Program-made: the position numbers and the translations under genes
In this document: positions 1-7,656 of the stretch, piece by piece
Numbering within the stretch: position 1 is the stretch's first letter
How the letters are laid out: every line of letters begins with the position of its first letter
The notes under the pieces: model-generated
Seen by the model: the letters and a program-made list of their open reading frames with translations, nothing else
What the model was told of the DNA's origin: nothing
Database searches by the model: none
Assembly (NCBI GenBank): GCA_964636095.1
Contig: CAZWRF010000019.1
Span: 1 to 14,911, forward strand
Reading direction: 5' to 3'
Origin: CAZWRF01 sp964636095
GTDB lineage: Bacteria > Patescibacteriota > Minisyncoccia > JAHISW01 > Tagabacteraceae
DNA: 14,911 nt

Positions 1-108
1 GTCAATGCGTCCGTATTTTTCGGTAAAAAAAGAATACAACATGCCCGATTCGCCAAAATCTCTTTTTTTAAAAAGAAAAGCCTTGGTTGTATATATGATA
101 TACGACAC
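1..108 (-). CDS. recO: RecO DNA repair protein, N-terminal fragment
   Basis: This is the first 36 codons of a gene that continues past the left edge. It reads (GTG)SYIIYTTKAFLFKKRD followed by FGESGMLYSFFTEKYGRID. That matches the N-terminal OB-fold of RecO, where family members typically read 'Y.t.aiVLk.rdfGE.d.l...fT..yGri'. RecO loads RecA onto SSB-coated single-stranded DNA in the RecFOR gap-repair pathway. The GTG start shares one base with the ileS stop codon (TAGTG), so it is probably translated by coupling from ileS in the same transcript. No ATG or TTG lies closer to the conserved N-terminus. Only the N-terminal domain is visible, so the call rests on a short stretch; the spacing of the conserved YTTKA, FGE and YGRI blocks makes it fairly convincing. 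Confidence 0.75.
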   Translation of the reverse strand, partial: MSYIIYTTKAFLFKKRDFGESGMLYSFFTEKYGRID

Positions 109-3100
109 TAATTCTCTATTTTAAATTTGAAATTCAGTTTATTTATTTTTATGTCCACGCCTCCCTTTACATCAGAAAACCGGATGGAAACATTAGTCGC
201 CTCTTCAATTTCCTTTTTAAATTTTTTCAGAAATTCTTCTTCTTTTCCTTCATTGTTTGCCAAAAGACCGGCTTTTTGCCCTGCAACCAACCCTGCTTTT
301 TTTCTTAGATCCTGGACTGCCCGGACAATCTCCCTAAGCATCCCTTCCTCTTTGAGTTCTTCGGTAATGTTTGTGTTCAGCTCAATTTCTGCTTTTGTGT
401 TTTTATCAAAAAGAATCTCTTTTACATTCACTTCGTCTTTTATAAGCTTCTGTAGCTCTTTTTCTTCTTTAATTTTTGATTTTTCGTTTTTTATTTTGAG
501 AGAAGCCAGTGGCTGCCTTACTTTTATACCTGCTTTCAGCCGCGCATCTAACGCCATGGATACAATCTCACGAACCCTGCTCATATCATCAATAATTTTT
601 AATACTTCTTTTGAATTTTTTGTTTCAGCTCCGGGCCAGCTTTCCAGGTGTACGGATTCCCCGGTTCCTCCCGCTTCCCTGTAAACATACTCGGAAATAA
701 ACGGCGCAAAAGGAGCCATAAGTTTACTTATTTCCAAAAGTACGGTGCGTAAAGTTTTTTTAGCCGATTTTTTGTCTTCTTCATCTTGTCCTTTGAACCT
801 TTCCCTTGAACGGCGGACATACCATTGCGACAAGTCGTTTACAAACTCTTCTATCTTTCTGGCACTTGTTGTAATGTCATATTTTTCCAGTCCGTCTGTA
901 ACTTCACCCGTCAGCACATTCAGTTTTGCCAATATCCATTTGTCCAGTATATTCTCGGGCGACAAACTTCCGGAATCCGACGGCTTATCGCAAAACATCT
1001 TGTAAAAATTCAAAACATTTACAAAAGTCATAAAAACTCTTCTCGCCTCTTTAAGCCCTTTCTCATCAAAAAGAACCGGATCCCCCGGCTGATTTACGGT
1101 ATAAAGATACCACCGGACCGTATCTGCGCCGTATTTTTCTACCATCTCCATGGGATCAACGATGTTTCCCAAGCTCTTGCTCATTTTCTTTCCTTTTTTA
1201 TCCAGCAAGTGCCCCAGGGAAATAACATTTTTGTATGAAGGTCCTTTGCCCAAAAGAGTGGACACGGCAAGAAGCGTATAAAACCAGCCCCTCGTCTGAT
1301 CCACTCCCTCGGAAATAAAATCAGCCGGGAAAAATTCCTCTTTGTCTATAAGGTCTTTGTTTTCAAACGGATAATGAACCTGGGCAAAAGGCATAGAACC
1401 CGAATCAAACCAACAATCCATCACTTCCGGCACCCTTTTCATCTTTCCTTTACATGAACATTCAAGAACAACCTCGTCTATATACGGCCGGTGAAGGTCA
1501 AACGGCTTTGAATAAGCCAGGTGGTACTTCGCCATCTGGGGATACGGATGCTTCAGAGAATCTTCAAGATTAAGACCGTTCGCAACCCCGTAAAAAACCT
1601 GCAAAGGATCTCCGTGAGAAACTATTACAATGTTTTTACCTTTGTATTTTTTATTTATCTCGTCAACAAACTCTCTTGCTCTCTTTTCCAGGCCGGACAT
1701 GCTTTCAACGCCGTAGTCAGACTTGTTCATACGGTCTTTTTCGGTCGGATAAATTTTGTGAAGTTCGCTGTAATTTTTATTGTTGAAATCACCAAGGTCC
1801 ACTTCCCTGAGCCTGTCGTCAAAAAACACCTCAAGGCCAAGCTTGCCGGCTATTGTCTCGGCCGTTTCCCTGGCTCTTGTAATGGGAGAGGAAAAAATAA
1901 GGTCTATTTTTTTATCTTTGAATTCTTTAGCAAGCTCTTTAGCCTGCCCTCTGCCTTTTTCGGTAAGCGGGTACTTTTTATTTTCCGGCATTGAATTGCC
2001 TATGTACCCTACGTTGTTCTCCGCTTCGGCGTGCCTGGCAAGAAAAAGCTTGTTCAAGCCGCCAAATTCGTTTTTTATATCGTCAACGGAGCCGGCTACT
2101 TTCTGTTTCCCGCATTCCTCGCACTGCCAAACGGGAATAGGCGTACCCCAGTATCTTTCTCTTGAAATAGCCCAGTCCTTAACATCCCTAAGCCACTCTC
2201 CGAACCTTCCTTCCTTGATGTGAGTAGGTATCCAATTTACTTTACTATTGTTTTTTATGAGGTCGTCTCTTAAGTCTGTCATTTTAAAATACCAGGAGTC
2301 TTTCGCATAATATATTAAGGGCGTTTTGCATCTCCAGCAAAAAGGATAATCGTGGAAGTATTTTTCCACTTTGTACAAAAGCTCTCTTTCCTTTAGATCT
2401 TTAATAATTTCTTTCTCAACATTTTTTACGAATTTCCCTTGCCATTTTTTAACCAGCTCATTGAAAGTGCCATCCAAACTAACCGTGTGCACTTTCGGAA
2501 GACCGATTTTTTCTCCCAGTTCATAGTCGTCTACTCCGTACATCACTGCCGTATGGACCACACCCGTTCCGTCTTCCGTTGAAACAAAATCGGCCGGGTA
2601 GACCATGAAGGCGTTTTTGTAATTTTCCGTATCCTTTGGAATGGCGCCCGGAAAAAGAGGCTCGTATTCAATCCCAACAAGGTCCTTGCCTTTCATTTCT
2701 TCAACAATTTCATAATCTCCGCCTATAATCTCAAGCCTTTCTTTCGCCAAAATATAAAACTCATTAATTTTTATTTTTTCATTTTTATTTTTTATTTTGC
2801 AATAAACCACATCAGGATTTATTGCCAGCGCTACATTTCCGGGCAAGGTCCATGGGGTTGTTGTCCAGGCTAAAATAAATTCGTTTTTCCTGTCTTTTAC
2901 TTTGAATTTTATATAAACGGAGTCTTCTTCCACGTTTTCGTAGCCCTGGGCCACTTCATGGGACGAAAGTCCCGTACCGCAACGCGGGCAATGCGGAGAC
3001 ACTCTGTACCCTTTGTACATCAGATTTTTTTCATGCGCCTGCTTTATTATCCACCAAAGCGTTTCAATGTAGCTGTTTTCGTAAGTAACATAGGGGTTGT

Positions 3101-3509
3101 CCATATCCACCCAAAAACCTATTCTTCCGGTCATTTTCTCCCAGTCTTCTTTGTATTTCCACACGCTTTCTTTGCACTTTTTATTAAACTTTTCCATTCC
3201 ATACTCTTCCACGTCTTTTTTGCTTTTAAGCCCCAGCTCTTTTTCCACCTCAAGTTCAACGGGCAAACCGTGCGTGTCCCAGCCGGCTTTTCTCTCCACT
3301 CTGTATCCGCTCATTGTTTTAAATCTCGGCACAAGATCTTTGAATGCCCGCGATTCAACATGGTGAATACCGGGTTTGCCGTTTGCAGTAGGCGGACCTT
3401 CGTAAAAAACAAAATTGCCCATAGGCGCGTCTTTTCGCAGGGTTTTTTTGAAAATATCGTTTTTCTCCCAAAATTTTAAAATTTTTTTCTCTTGTTCGCT
3501 AAATTCCAT
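108..3509 (-). CDS. ileS: Isoleucyl-tRNA synthetase with inserted histidine-phosphatase domain
   Basis: Class I synthetase that charges tRNA-Ile; 1133 aa from the ATG at 3509. The HIGH-like site is GIHH (47-50) and KMSKS is at 775-779. The CP1 editing domain (about 180-390) has TTTPWTLPGN (216-225) and GTGVVH...GVDDY with D328 retained. Zinc knuckles are CPRC (174-177), CWRC (391-394), CEEC (463-466) and CSC (684-686). The sequence resembles the archaeal/eukaryal-type IleRS (IleS2 class) more than E. coli IleRS. About 180 residues (486-667) between the CEEC and CSC halves of one zinc knuckle form a histidine-phosphatase domain; without it the core is about 950 aa, normal for the family. Upstream in-frame codons to 3623 come from a structured repeat, so the 3509 start is preferred, although no strong Shine-Dalgarno precedes it. 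Two lysine-rich AT repeats sit at residues 238-249 and 1003-1016. recO follows with a one-base overlap. Confidence 0.95.
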   Translation of the reverse strand: MEFSEQEKKILKFWEKNDIFKKTLRKDAPMGNFVFYEGPPTANGKPGIHHVESRAFKDLVPRFKTMSGYRVERKAGWDTHGLPVELEVEKELGLKSKKDVEEYGMEKFNKKCKESVWKYKEDWEKMTGRIGFWVDMDNPYVTYENSYIETLWWIIKQAHEKNLMYKGYRVSPHCPRCGTGLSSHEVAQGYENVEEDSVYIKFKVKDRKNEFILAWTTTPWTLPGNVALAINPDVVYCKIKNKNEKIKINEFYILAKERLEIIGGDYEIVEEMKGKDLVGIEYEPLFPGAIPKDTENYKNAFMVYPADFVSTEDGTGVVHTAVMYGVDDYELGEKIGLPKVHTVSLDGTFNELVKKWQGKFVKNVEKEIIKDLKERELLYKVEKYFHDYPFCWRCKTPLIYYAKDSWYFKMTDLRDDLIKNNSKVNWIPTHIKEGRFGEWLRDVKDWAISRERYWGTPIPVWQCEECGKQKVAGSVDDIKNEFGGLNKLFLARHAEAENNVGYIGNSMPENKKYPLTEKGRGQAKELAKEFKDKKIDLIFSSPITRARETAETIAGKLGLEVFFDDRLREVDLGDFNNKNYSELHKIYPTEKDRMNKSDYGVESMSGLEKRAREFVDEINKKYKGKNIVIVSHGDPLQVFYGVANGLNLEDSLKHPYPQMAKYHLAYSKPFDLHRPYIDEVVLECSCKGKMKRVPEVMDCWFDSGSMPFAQVHYPFENKDLIDKEEFFPADFISEGVDQTRGWFYTLLAVSTLLGKGPSYKNVISLGHLLDKKGKKMSKSLGNIVDPMEMVEKYGADTVRWYLYTVNQPGDPVLFDEKGLKEARRVFMTFVNVLNFYKMFCDKPSDSGSLSPENILDKWILAKLNVLTGEVTDGLEKYDITTSARKIEEFVNDLSQWYVRRSRERFKGQDEEDKKSAKKTLRTVLLEISKLMAPFAPFISEYVYREAGGTGESVHLESWPGAETKNSKEVLKIIDDMSRVREIVSMALDARLKAGIKVRQPLASLKIKNEKSKIKEEKELQKLIKDEVNVKEILFDKNTKAEIELNTNITEELKEEGMLREIVRAVQDLRKKAGLVAGQKAGLLANNEGKEEEFLKKFKKEIEEATNVSIRFSDVKGGVDIKINKLNFKFKIEN
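1509..2054 (-). other. Histidine phosphatase (phosphoglycerate-mutase superfamily) domain inside IleRS
   Basis: IleRS residues 486-667. The catalytic RHG-like motif is LFLARHAEAENN (R492, H493, with Ala in place of Gly). The second substrate-binding arginine lies in SSPITRARETAETI (R545). The acid is in RLREVDLGDF (E569) and the second histidine in IVIVSHGDPL (H632). This is the full histidine-phosphatase active-site set, so the insert looks catalytically competent and not a decay product. Both flanks are ordinary IleRS: ISRERYWGTPIPVW and CEEC before, DLHRPYIDEV, CSC and WFDSGSMP after. The reading frame is open throughout, so this is one polypeptide. The substrate cannot be read from the sequence. 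Confidence 0.9.
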
Positions 3510-3540
3510 ATACAAAATTTTATTAAATAAGCGGAGAAAA

Positions 3541-3648
3541 AATAGGTTCTTTTGTGAGTTGTGCAGTCCCGCTTGTCGGGACAAGCCCCCGAGTGAGCTA
3601 TTTCCAAGCGAACGAGGGAACAAAAGAAGCTATTGATTTTTCGCAGCT
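3541..3648 (-). repeat. 108-bp structured intergenic repeat, copy 1 (likely argS terminator)
   Basis: This repeat sits between the argS stop and the ileS start. It matches 8976-9083 at 98 of 108 positions with no gaps. The outer arms (AATAGGTTCTTTTGT and ACAAAAGAAGCTATT) are near-perfect inverted repeats. Inside, CGCTTG pairs with CAAGCG around a TCGGG/CCCGA hairpin. On the minus strand the structure begins just after the argS stop and is followed by a T-run (CCTATTTTTTCTCC), as expected of an intrinsic terminator. The conservation of the whole element in a second place suggests a dispersed repeat that doubles as a terminator. Confidence 0.75.
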
Positions 3649-3655
3649 TAAAATG

Positions 3656-5173
3656 TCACATACTGGTTGGCGCGCTAATACCCAATAAGGATAATGCTTT
3701 TCCCAAAATTTGCTTTGCGGAAAAAACCAGTTCAATCCTCGCTTTTTTTAGCTCTTCCGTCTCCGCCTCCAAAACTCTTACATTCTCATAAAAATCGGTA
3801 AAGGTCTTCGCCAGGCCATATATATAGGTAGCTAAGTGGTGAACCTGATAGTCTTTTGATATATCTTCTACTATTTCGGGGAATCGGACAAGGTTTAGTA
3901 TTAAATTTCGCTCAAATTTTGAATTTGTAATTTGTGCTTTGAAATTTGTTTGGAATTTGTGTTTTGTAATTTGTGCTTTGTCCAGAATTGAGCACATCCT
4001 CGCATGAGAGTACTGTACATAATAAACCGGATTCTTTTTGCTTTGTTCTTTCGCCAAATCCAGGTCAAACTCGGTGTGAACAGAAATCCCTTTTTCCAGA
4101 AAAAACCACCTTGCCGCGTCCAAACCCACATCTTCAACAAGGTCCTTTACCCACACCACATCTCCCTTTCTTTTGGAAAGCCTCTTCCTCACTCCCCCTT
4201 CCTTAAGAGCAACCAGCTGCCCCACCAATATCTCAAGCTTCCCTTTCCATCCGAGCGCTTTTTTCACCGCCATCATCCGCCTCACATGCCCCTGGTGGTC
4301 CGCGCCCCAAATATCAATGACCTTGTCGTATTTTCTTTTTTCAAACTTGTTCACGTGGTAAGCGATGTCAACTAAAAAGTACGAGGGCGTGCCGTCGGAG
4401 CGTACAAGAACCCTGTCTTCGTCGTCTCCATATTCCGATGTTTTAAACCACACTGCTCCTTCTTTTTCGTATGATAAATCCTTATCTTTCAAAAATTCCA
4501 AAATTTTTTCCACTTCGTCTTTTTCGTAAAGCTCCTCTTCTTCCGAAAACCATCTGTCAAATCTTATTTTTAATTTTTCCTCAATGAATTTTTTGTTATC
4601 TTTCTGAATACTCTCCGCCATCAAATACCCCGCCTCACTCTCTTCTTCAATTTTTAATTTCAAATTTTTAATTTTTAATTTCAACGAATCGGTCAAATAA
4701 GTTTCTCCGCGGCCCAAAACGGTTTTCCCGAGTTCCTTTATCTGCGTACTTCCTTTGGCATCGTTTACATAAAATTCTCTCTTCACATCGTTTCCGGCCA
4801 TTTCCAAAATGTTGGACAAAGCATCGCCGTAAAAAGCGTCTCTTCCGTGGCCGATGTGAAGTTCTCCCGTTGGGTTGGCTGATATAAATTCTACCTGAAC
4901 CTTGTTCTTCTTTGGAGCAAAATCAAATTTATCTTTAAGAGCCATTTTAATGCCCTTTTCAAGCGCCTTCTTACTCAAATGAAAGTTGAGAAAAAACCTG
5001 CCGCTTTTTTCCACAATTTTAGTACCAAAAAGTTCCTTTATTTTCGGCAAGTTTTTAATTTCTTCCGCCTTTTTTGGAGAATCCAGATTAACGGCATAAA
5101 CACCAAAATTTTCATTCCAAACAACCTTTTCTCCCGCTTCTTCCATCAAAATGGTTTTTAGGGTTTTTTCCAT
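3656..5173 (-). CDS. argS: Arginyl-tRNA synthetase
   Basis: Class I synthetase that charges tRNA-Arg; 505 aa from the ATG at 5173. The catalytic site shows ANPTGELHIGHGRDAFYGD (HIGH at 106-109), IDIWGADHQGHV (about 287-297) and RLSKRKGD (331-338), the usual diverged KMSKS of ArgRS. PVYYVQYSHARMCSIL (about 382-397) begins the anticodon-binding DALR domain, which runs to the C-terminus. The N-terminal region corresponds to the Add1 tRNA-recognition domain. The 25 in-frame residues upstream of 5173 would be read from the preceding terminator, so they are excluded. Two AT-rich in-frame insertions add lysine-rich loops at residues 164-176 and about 401-421; the second holds two exact copies of a 17-bp word. 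Length is slightly short for the family. A terminator lies on each side, so it is probably its own transcription unit. Confidence 0.95.
   Translation of the reverse strand: MEKTLKTILMEEAGEKVVWNENFGVYAVNLDSPKKAEEIKNLPKIKELFGTKIVEKSGRFFLNFHLSKKALEKGIKMALKDKFDFAPKKNKVQVEFISANPTGELHIGHGRDAFYGDALSNILEMAGNDVKREFYVNDAKGSTQIKELGKTVLGRGETYLTDSLKLKIKNLKLKIEEESEAGYLMAESIQKDNKKFIEEKLKIRFDRWFSEEEELYEKDEVEKILEFLKDKDLSYEKEGAVWFKTSEYGDDEDRVLVRSDGTPSYFLVDIAYHVNKFEKRKYDKVIDIWGADHQGHVRRMMAVKKALGWKGKLEILVGQLVALKEGGVRKRLSKRKGDVVWVKDLVEDVGLDAARWFFLEKGISVHTEFDLDLAKEQSKKNPVYYVQYSHARMCSILDKAQITKHKFQTNFKAQITNSKFERNLILNLVRFPEIVEDISKDYQVHHLATYIYGLAKTFTDFYENVRVLEAETEELKKARIELVFSAKQILGKALSLLGISAPTSM
3924..3979 (-). repeat. 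AT-rich direct repeat inside argS coding sequence
   Basis: On the minus strand the 17-base word AAAGCACAAATTACAAA occurs twice exactly (3963-3979 and 3924-3940), separated by further ACAAATTCCAAA-like units. It is translated in frame as KAQITKHKF...FKAQITNSKF, between the conserved ARMCSIL helix of the anticodon-binding domain and the next conserved block (RFPEIVEDI). ArgRS homologues normally lack these residues here, so it looks like an in-frame repeat insertion tolerated in a surface loop. Confidence 0.7.
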
Positions 5174-5246
5174 TTTATTCGCATAATTAGTACGTATTCG
5201 TGTATTGGCATAGCTATTTTTATATATTAACAGCAAAAAGCCAAAC

Positions 5247-5299
5247 AAAAAAGTCCTTCGACAAGCTCAGGGTAAACCCTTGCGATATCGAGGACTTTA
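5247..5299 (-). terminator. Hairpin terminator after the tmk-cluster genes
   Basis: On the minus strand it begins 3 bases past the stop of the gene at 5303. Arms TAAAGTCCTCGA and TTCGAAGGACTTT-like close a stem around an inner GGGTTTACCC hairpin, and the 3' arm runs into TTTTTTG. That is the layout of a Rho-independent terminator. The inner part contains the TTCGACAAGCTCA word (5257-5269) also found, with one change, at 7472-7484 and 7495-7507. Confidence 0.7.
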
Positions 5300-5302
5300 T
5301 AT

Positions 5303-6313
5303 CTATTTTTTACGATTTTTTAAAAACTCAAAAAAATCATCTTCTGCCTTAAATATTCTTGTAGAAAAATGAACCTTGTGAGGTCCCGCGTCTTCAAATG
5401 GATGCACCACGTAGACATTTTTCCCAATTCTATAAGAATTCGTCTGTTCATAGGCAACACCATCGCTTGGCACTACTCGCGGCATAAACACTATGCAGCT
5501 TTTTGCCTGGCTTATAAAACGGTCGGATAAATTTAGAATGTGCTTGTGAATGGCTTTTTTTTCTTCCGCCGGATTTTCAACCTCAATCTTGCCTATCTCA
5601 ATGGAATACGGATTTATAACGGCCGGATTTATTCGCCTCAGTTTTTCCAAAAACACACTTATTTTCGACCGGTCTTTTCTTCCGCTGTCACCAATAAGAT
5701 GAGTCATGGGCACAATGAGAAAAAAAAGTTCGGCTTTGTGATTAAAAATAAGTTCGCTCAAAACTCCGCTTTCCTCGCTTGAAGGCAAAACAAACCATGG
5801 CTTGCCCCGCGATTCTGCCAAATTTTTTGTTAGAATAATCTCGCTGCTTTGCCACAAAATAACTTCCTTTGCTCCCAAGGATTCTTTTTGCCAATTTTCA
5901 TCTTCGGCGAGACGGCGGGAAATCTGCCCCGGACCATCAACAAAACAAAAGAAAGCCGACGGGTCAAAAACAGGAATATAGCAGGAAGATGTGTGCGCTT
6001 CAATGAGGTCGTTTTGAGTAAAAAAGCTCAGGTGGTCCGCTATTATTACCGCGTCGTATTTTCTGTTTTTGATATATCGGCGGATTTTTTCAAAAACTGT
6101 TGATTTTCTTTCATCCAAAATCCGCTGGTCAATGGCAAATATGTTTTTTCTCGGCAAAGGTCTTTGAATAACTCTGCTGTGCTCAAACATCATGTCGCCC
6201 GTGTAGAAAATTTCAATACTCAGGCCTTTTAATCGGCAGAGTTCTTTTTCTCGTTCGAGATAATCCCTTTTAAAAACCTTTGATATGCCTGTGGCCCAGA
6301 TAATTTCGGTCAT
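5303..6313 (-). CDS. Degenerate kinase-like / nucleoside 2-deoxyribosyltransferase-like fusion, paralogue 1
   Basis: 336 aa from the ATG at 6313, which has GGGAG spaced before it; the gap to the upstream paralogue's stop is 11 bases. The N-terminus (MTEIIWATGISKVFKRDYLE) aligns with paralogue 2 at the TGIS block. It resembles the first strand and loop of an adenylate-kinase-like P-loop protein in which the Walker A Gly-Lys-Ser/Thr is missing. The C-terminal part (about 194-305) has features of nucleoside 2-deoxyribosyltransferases: FFLIVPMTHL near a first strand, INPYSIEIG, LSDRFISQAKSCIVFMP, then VPSDGVAYEQ...IGKNVYVVHP. The last block matches 'S.Gv..E...A...Gk.VY.v', with E289 in the place of the NDT catalytic glutamate. 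Role unknown; the setting beside tmk suggests nucleotide metabolism or sensing. The domain reading is from motifs only. Confidence 0.5.
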   Translation of the reverse strand: MTEIIWATGISKVFKRDYLEREKELCRLKGLSIEIFYTGDMMFEHSRVIQRPLPRKNIFAIDQRILDERKSTVFEKIRRYIKNRKYDAVIIADHLSFFTQNDLIEAHTSSCYIPVFDPSAFFCFVDGPGQISRRLAEDENWQKESLGAKEVILWQSSEIILTKNLAESRGKPWFVLPSSEESGVLSELIFNHKAELFFLIVPMTHLIGDSGRKDRSKISVFLEKLRRINPAVINPYSIEIGKIEVENPAEEKKAIHKHILNLSDRFISQAKSCIVFMPRVVPSDGVAYEQTNSYRIGKNVYVVHPFEDAGPHKVHFSTRIFKAEDDFFEFLKNRKK

Positions 6314-6324
6314 TTTTTCTCCCT

Positions 6325-7413
6325 TCATTTTTTTTCTGCGTTTTTCTTTTTCCACTTTTCAATCCAGGAGGATACAAATTCTTTTCCGAAAAACTCCAAA
6401 AAACTATCCGTACCGCTAAAAATTTCCCTGGTAGCCCTGTACGGCAGAAACGGACTGCAGTTTTCGGGAAAAATAACCCAAGTTTCTTTCCCCCTCTGGG
6501 AAGAAACAACGGATTCATCAACAACTCCGGCCGTAAAAACAACCTTGAAATAATACGCCACGCATATGTTTACCTGCGGTATAAACCAATTCACGTCCCT
6601 ATGAGCTGTTTGGTTGTTTCTCGTTTTAACTTCCGTGTCGTCGCTCTTATCAAGCTCAACTACTCCCGTTTCAATGGTCAACGGGTCAAAAACAACCGCC
6701 CACTCGCGAACCTTTTCAATAAAATCTCTTACCTTTTTTAACTCTTTTACTTTGGCATGGCTTATAGGCATTTGAGCGTACACAACCGGCCTCCATGGCT
6801 CAAAAAGAAGATAGTACATGGTTTCCGGCGGCTGCATTATCGGCATCACAAAAAATTTTTTCTTGCCTTTAAAAAGGTAGGTGTAATCCCGGGTATTGTC
6901 CACTTCGTGGTTTTGCCACTTCCAAATATCTCCTTCGCTAAAACCCTGCTTTTTCCACTGGTCGGAATCATTTAGCCTTTCGAGAATATTTTTTGCGTTG
7001 TCTATGAAGCAAAAAATATAATCGGGTTCAAGATTGAGAGATATCAGCTCCTCCAAAAACAAGGTAACCAAAGAAGGCAGACTTACATTCCTCCATTCAA
7101 AAACAGTATGAAGATTTAAAACAACGGCATCGTGTTCTTCAAGCCATTCTTCCAAGTTGTATCTTATCTGCTGGAAAACCGCCGCCTCCAATATTTTTAA
7201 AGGCAACGGTTCGGCGTTCAAAATATTATCTTCGGGAATTTCTTCTCTAGCGTGCTTCCAAAGCCATGGAAGAAGTCTTTCACCTATGTTGATTACCTTT
7301 ACATTTTTCTTTTCTTTGCAATATTTTTCAAATCCTGGCAGAAATATTTCTTTCCGTCCGCAAAGGGAAATTCCCGTAGTTATCACAAAAAGACCTCTTT
7401 TCTTTTCTTTCAT
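6325..7413 (-). CDS. Degenerate kinase-like / nucleoside 2-deoxyribosyltransferase-like fusion, paralogue 2
   Basis: 362 aa; the ATG at 7413 is preceded by GGAGG. It is paralogous to the next gene along its whole length: TGIS near the N-terminus; FCFIDNAKNILERLNDSDQWKK against FCFVDGPGQISRRLAEDENWQK; YAQMPISHA against LIVPMTHLI; and FDPLTIETG against INPYSIEIG. The P-loop position reads GISLCGRK (14-21), still shaped like G-x4-G but with R-K in place of K-S/T, so ATP binding by a normal Walker A is doubtful. The C-terminal block FTAGVVDE (E300) ...RGKETWVIFPE keeps the NDT-like glutamate. An alternative is an unrelated Rossmann-like domain with convergent motifs. Both genes probably share one transcript that starts right of 7413 and ends at the terminator at 5247. 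Confidence 0.5.
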   Translation of the reverse strand: MKEKKRGLFVITTGISLCGRKEIFLPGFEKYCKEKKNVKVINIGERLLPWLWKHAREEIPEDNILNAEPLPLKILEAAVFQQIRYNLEEWLEEHDAVVLNLHTVFEWRNVSLPSLVTLFLEELISLNLEPDYIFCFIDNAKNILERLNDSDQWKKQGFSEGDIWKWQNHEVDNTRDYTYLFKGKKKFFVMPIMQPPETMYYLLFEPWRPVVYAQMPISHAKVKELKKVRDFIEKVREWAVVFDPLTIETGVVELDKSDDTEVKTRNNQTAHRDVNWFIPQVNICVAYYFKVVFTAGVVDESVVSSQRGKETWVIFPENCSPFLPYRATREIFSGTDSFLEFFGKEFVSSWIEKWKKKNAEKK

Positions 7414-7470
7414 TTCTTATTCCTCCACAAATTTTGCATTGTCAACAAAACTCCTATTTTCAAGCTAGCA

Positions 7471-7516
7471 GTTCGGCAAGCTCACTGCAAGCAATTCGGC
7501 AAGCTCACTGCGAGCA
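7471..7516. repeat. 23-bp tandem repeat, two copies
   Basis: Two adjacent 23-bp units (7471-7493 and 7494-7516) differ at two positions; the shared core is TTCGGCAAGCTCACTGC. GCAGT and ACTGC at its ends can pair into a small hairpin. The TTCGRCAAGCTCA word also occurs in the terminator at 5257-5269. It lies in the 243-base gap between the small conserved protein and paralogue 2. No function can be assigned. Confidence 0.8.
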
Positions 7517-7576
7517 CGCCAAAACCTCATCTATTCGTGGCTATCGCCTAAAATGGATTGGGTGGCAAAAGAAGCA

Positions 7577-7642
7577 AATAAAAAAGCCGCCCCAAGGGCC
7601 GAGAGCTACATTTTTCTCGGTCCCCTTCCGAGGGACAGCTTT
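7577..7642 (-). terminator. Rho-independent terminator downstream of the small conserved gene
   Basis: On the minus strand AAAGCTGTCCC (7642-7632) pairs, with G-U wobbles, with GGGGCGGCTTT (7593-7583). It encloses a CCGAGA/TCTCGG hairpin and runs into TTTTTTATTT. The position just after the stop at 7657 fits a terminator, which would separate the tmk group from the two paralogue genes or attenuate read-through into them. Confidence 0.7.
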
Positions 7643-7656
7643 GCCTTTTTATTTTA

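Noticed and set aside
127..684. Long plus-strand frames opposite ileS, argS and other minus-strand genes
   Set aside because: They have no recognisable motifs, are rich in Phe/Ser as expected from antisense of Lys/Glu-rich genes, and overlap well-supported genes.
3510..3623. Longer ileS start giving 38 more residues
   Set aside because: The extra residues are encoded by the structured repeat and match no synthetase; MEFSEQEKKIL at 3509 begins the conserved domain.
5174..5248. Longer argS start giving 25 more residues
   Set aside because: The extension is read from the preceding terminator and AT-rich spacer and has no family similarity.
7413..7451. TTGACA (minus strand) as the -35 of a promoter for the gene at 7413
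   Set aside because: The matching -10 position (GAATAA) overlaps the ribosome binding site and would place the transcript start at or inside the start codon; support is too weak.
7471..7516. Possible CRISPR remnant
   Set aside because: Only two contiguous 23-bp units with no spacers and no cas genes; it is a short tandem repeat.
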